Below, in pieces: positions 61,942 through 64,000 of a stretch of DNA of 64,000 nt. The translations under genes were made by a program, and so were the position numbers. Below the pieces are notes generated by a model that was not told where the DNA came from, did no database searches, and worked only from the letters and a program-made list of their open reading frames with translations. This stretch comes from Candidatus Zixiibacteriota bacterium (GTDB lineage: Bacteria > Zixibacteria > MSB-5A5 > WJJR01 > JAJRUJ01), in assembly GCA_020051695.1 (NCBI GenBank), contig JAGVQM010000006.1, positions 62,001-126,000 on the forward strand, written 5' to 3'. Within the stretch, counting starts at the first letter, position 1. Every line of letters begins with the position of its first letter.

Positions 61942-62346
61942 ATGCAATTCACCAAAGCTGAGGAGTACGGGATAATTGGGATGATTCACCTGGCGCGGCA
62001 GCCGCGGGGGGCGGTGGTGAGTCTCAGCGAGATTTCGAAGGTGGAGAACATCCCCGACAAATTTCTGGCGAAGATCTTTCAAAACCTCACGAAAAGCGAG
62101 CTGGTCAAATCTCATCGCGGAGTGCGGGGCGGGTTCTCGTTGGCCAAAACGCCGCGCAAAATTACCATGGGTGAGATTATTCGCTCGGTGCAGGGCGAGG
62201 AAGATCCCATGAAATGTGTCCTGAAGCACCATGTCTGCGACAAAGTGGCTGCCTGTCCGATCCGTAAGGCAGTCCTCGATGCGAACAAACAGCTGTTTGC
62301 CGTCTATAACCGCCACTCGCTTAAGGAATTAGCTGATTCGTATTAG
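61942..62346 (+). CDS. Rrf2-family transcriptional regulator with three-Cys cluster motif
   Basis: A 134-residue winged-helix regulator. The N-terminal MQFTKAEEYGIIGMIHLARQ and helix-turn-helix ISKVENIPDKFLAKIFQNL are typical of Rrf2, followed by the wing SHRGVRGGFSLAKTP. Three Cys lie in MKCVLKHHVCDKVAACPI, with spacings of 6 and 5 residues, close to the [2Fe-2S] site of IscR and the NsrR site. It is therefore likely redox-, NO- or iron-sulfur-sensing. No isc or suf genes are adjacent. A near-consensus promoter precedes it, and 338 bases without a gene follow. Confidence 0.9.
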   Translation: MQFTKAEEYGIIGMIHLARQPRGAVVSLSEISKVENIPDKFLAKIFQNLTKSELVKSHRGVRGGFSLAKTPRKITMGEIIRSVQGEEDPMKCVLKHHVCDKVAACPIRKAVLDANKQLFAVYNRHSLKELADSY

Positions 62347-62684
62347 TCCTGCGCCGAAAATGTCCTTTGCTGCATTGTTCCGATACTTGCTTTTGATGCT
62401 GTTTGAAGATGAGGATGATGCGGTTTGCCGCCAAAGGCGTATGCCACTTCCCGCACGCCCCTTCCGGATGGCATTTTGGTCATTGTCAAAATAACTACAT
62501 GTGCATGCTGCTGCAATTCCTGAACAGCGGTCTGCGCAGAATCGTGTTCGGCAAGAAACCAGGCGATAATTGACTTGGCCTATGTCGTTGTCGCCCATAC
62601 GAAAGCGAAATCCTCGCCGAACGGCAGGGTGTTTGCTTCTCATTTGTGCGGGTAAAAGTATGTAACTGATGGGGAGTGACAATT
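62347..62684. other. Spacer before the short PEP-CTERM gene
   Basis: No gene is recognised in these 338 bases and no clear sigma54 element was found. The ribosome site GGGGAG lies at 62671-62676. Confidence 0.4.
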
Positions 62685-63092
62685 ATGGTAAAAAAGTTGA
62701 TGCTGTCCGTGATGTGTTGCGTCGCGCTGGCTGCCGGGGTCCATGCTTCTGTGGCGCCCCATGCCGTGGAGAAATCCGGCCTTGTTCCGAACGTGTCGGT
62801 GTACCGCGCCGGTGACGGCTCACCGGTGAGTCCGGCCGCAGAGTTTTCGTTGTATGCACAACCGCCGGATGTCGGACCGTCCCTAGCCGCGTCATTTCGT
62901 TCGAGTCCCGGTCAGCCAGGTGCCTTACCCTCCACGACCACTCTAACCACTCAAATTGATTTTGATTATGACCGGTCGACAACGACTGCCACCCCGGCCG
63001 CGCCAGTACCCGAACCGGCGAGCATGATACTCCTCGGCCTTGGCTTGATGGGTGGCGGGCTGGCGGCCCGGAAATGGCGCATATGCCGCTGA
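62685..63092 (+). CDS. Short PEP-CTERM protein
   Basis: A 135-residue exported protein. ATG 62685 has GGGGAG eight bases upstream; the GTG nine bases earlier is rejected. A signal peptide (LMLSVMCCVALAAGVHAS) is followed by a low-complexity, Ser/Thr/Pro-rich stretch of only about 80 residues. It ends with a complete PEP-CTERM signal VPEPASMILLGLGLMGGGLA and a basic tail ARKWR. There is no folded domain visible, so it may be a glycosylated filler or matrix peptide. Ser/Thr-rich exosortase substrates are common. A strong terminator follows. Confidence 0.8.
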   Translation: MVKKLMLSVMCCVALAAGVHASVAPHAVEKSGLVPNVSVYRAGDGSPVSPAAEFSLYAQPPDVGPSLAASFRSSPGQPGALPSTTTLTTQIDFDYDRSTTTATPAAPVPEPASMILLGLGLMGGGLAARKWRICR

Positions 63093-63117
63093 CCATCAGG
63101 TAATCTCGAGCGATTTC

Positions 63118-63147
63118 AGCCCCGGTCTGCCACCGGGGCTTTTTTTG
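63118..63147 (+). terminator. Terminator after the short PEP-CTERM gene
   Basis: A perfect 9-bp stem AGCCCCGGT / ACCGGGGCT with a 5-base loop and seven T. Confidence 0.92.
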
Positions 63148-63359
63148 TGCGAAATCCATTTGTGGGCGACCGTAAATGCCCGGAGTAGTTGCTCCGATAC
63201 CGGTAATAACTGACCGGGGATGAAAGTATGTCGAAACCGGGTACGAAAAAACTTGACATCGCCCATCAGTGGGGAGATATTGCCGTGATGTATTTTGGAT
63301 CTTACCATACGGGGCGAACTACCGGCCAGCCGGTAACCGGCCCAATGGGCGCGGTCCAC

Positions 63360-63436
63360 GGGCGATTAGCTCAGTTGGTTAGAGTGCTTGCTTGACATGC
63401 AAGAGGTCACTGGTTCGATTCCAGTATCGCCCACCA
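63360..63436 (+). tRNA. tRNA-Val(GAC)
   Basis: Full cloverleaf of 77 bases: acceptor GGGCGAT/ATCGCCC, D loop CTCAGTTGGTTAGAG, anticodon arm CTTGC-TTGACAT-GCAAG with anticodon GAC, and T arm ACTGG-TTCGATT-CCAGT. The 3' ACCA is encoded, unlike in the tRNA-Gly gene at 34 kb. Confidence 0.97.
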
Positions 63437-63542
63437 TTCCCTCGTGGTCGCGGATCAGGAACAACGGGCTTAACCGGGCGTCCGGCGAAATCCGGCGTAT
63501 GACCATGACCGGGAATTGTGGCGGTCCAAAAATGAGGACAAT

Positions 63543-64000
63543 ATGGCTCAGCGGATAAAATTGACACTCCCCGACGGCAAGGTGCTCGAATTCGCTTCGG
63601 GGATTACGGCTGCCGGTGTCGCCGAAGCGATCGGCGCCGGGCTGGCCCGTGCCGCGCTTGCCGCGGTCGTTGACGGGCGGGCGGTGGATTTGTCAACGGA
63701 ATTGGATCATGATGCGAGTTTCGAAATCCTGACCTTCGATTCCCGTGCCGGACGGGAAGTGTTCTGGCATTCGTCTGCGCACGTGATGGCCCAGGCGGTC
63801 AAAGCGCTTTATCCGGGCGCCAAACTGGCCATCGGCCCGCCAATCGAGGAAGGTTTCTATTACGATTTCGATCTGCCCAGTCCGCTGACCGAGGATGACC
63901 TCGGGCGGATCGAGGAGCGGATGAAACAACTTATCGCCGCCGATACGACCTTCGAACGCCGTGAATATTCGGCTGCCGAGGCCCGGGAGTTGTTCACCCG
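63543..64000 (+). CDS. thrS: Threonyl-tRNA synthetase, N-terminal part (cut by window end)
   Basis: The frame stays open to the window edge, covering the first 152 residues. A TGS domain (IKLTLPDGKVLEFASGITAA to about residue 60) is followed by the editing/second additional domain with REVFWHSSAHVMAQAVKALY, where the HxxxH-type editing His residues lie, and IGPPIEEGFYYDFDLPSPLT. These are diagnostic of ThrRS. ATG 63543 has TGAGGA upstream. No T-box leader is seen in the roughly 105 bases after tRNA-Val. The catalytic core lies beyond the window. Confidence 0.95.
   Translation, partial: MAQRIKLTLPDGKVLEFASGITAAGVAEAIGAGLARAALAAVVDGRAVDLSTELDHDASFEILTFDSRAGREVFWHSSAHVMAQAVKALYPGAKLAIGPPIEEGFYYDFDLPSPLTEDDLGRIEERMKQLIAADTTFERREYSAAEARELFT

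Noticed and set aside
63437-63542. Possible T-box leader before thrS
   Set aside because: Only about 105 bases separate tRNA-Val from thrS, and no T-box motif or antiterminator is visible.

Overview
This 64 kb window is GC-rich, densely coded chromosomal DNA from a Gram-negative bacterium. The outer membrane is shown by a barrel protein fused to a peptidase, a heptose phosphatase with a heptosyltransferase-type enzyme, and UppP. A type IV pilus, an MglA/MglB polarity module, complex I, PEP-CTERM proteins, and large secreted proteins with thrombospondin type 3 (TSP3) repeats and dockerin-like or C-terminal sorting tails are also present. The combination suggests an uncultured FCB-type lineage such as candidate Zixibacteria. 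That placement is inference: there is no rRNA gene in the window.

Layout. 0-8.7 kb (+): mglA-mglB, then pilB-pilT-pilC, a PilS-like histidine kinase behind a terminator, and a long-chain polyprenyl diphosphate synthase. 8.8-15.7 kb: a VWA membrane protein (+), a peptidase/beta-propeller/outer-membrane-barrel fusion (-) and murA (-). 15.9-20.7 kb (+): a tgt-yajC-def-fmt-rng operon for tRNA modification, protein export, formyl-Met metabolism and RNA turnover. 20.7-22.1 kb: an AT-richer insert carrying an HNH nuclease. 22.1-26.0 kb (-): eno-ftsB-recO-glyQS.

26-35 kb: a tRNA-Pro-like gene lacking its D arm, a secreted propeller/TSP3/dockerin-like protein, small membrane proteins, an S9 peptidase, a lipoprotein, a PEP-CTERM protein, tRNA-Gly(CCC) and a PP-loop ATPase. 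35.4-41.2 kb (-): nuoJKLMN. The following spacer holds a duplicated 84-nt hairpin element. 41.8-47.3 kb (-): aminotransferase, ROK kinase, a 59-residue zinc-ribbon protein, a catalytically dead archaemetzincin homologue and an MrfA-like helicase. 47.7-50.1 kb: a second propeller/TSP3 protein with a C-terminal sorting-type domain.

50.3-54.8 kb (-): uppP, GT9 transferase and gmhB for the envelope, an outer membrane protein, a PHA-regulator/phasin-like fusion and a receiver protein. 54.9-61.3 kb (-): a large multi-PAS kinase and the minor pilin operon pilV-pilW-pilX. 61.9-64 kb (+): an Rrf2 regulator with a near-consensus promoter, a short PEP-CTERM protein, tRNA-Val(GAC) and the start of thrS.

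The observations most worth following are the archaemetzincin pseudoprotease with its zinc-ribbon neighbour, the D-armless tRNA-Pro, and the duplicated hairpin element, whose inner stems differ in sequence yet keep pairing.
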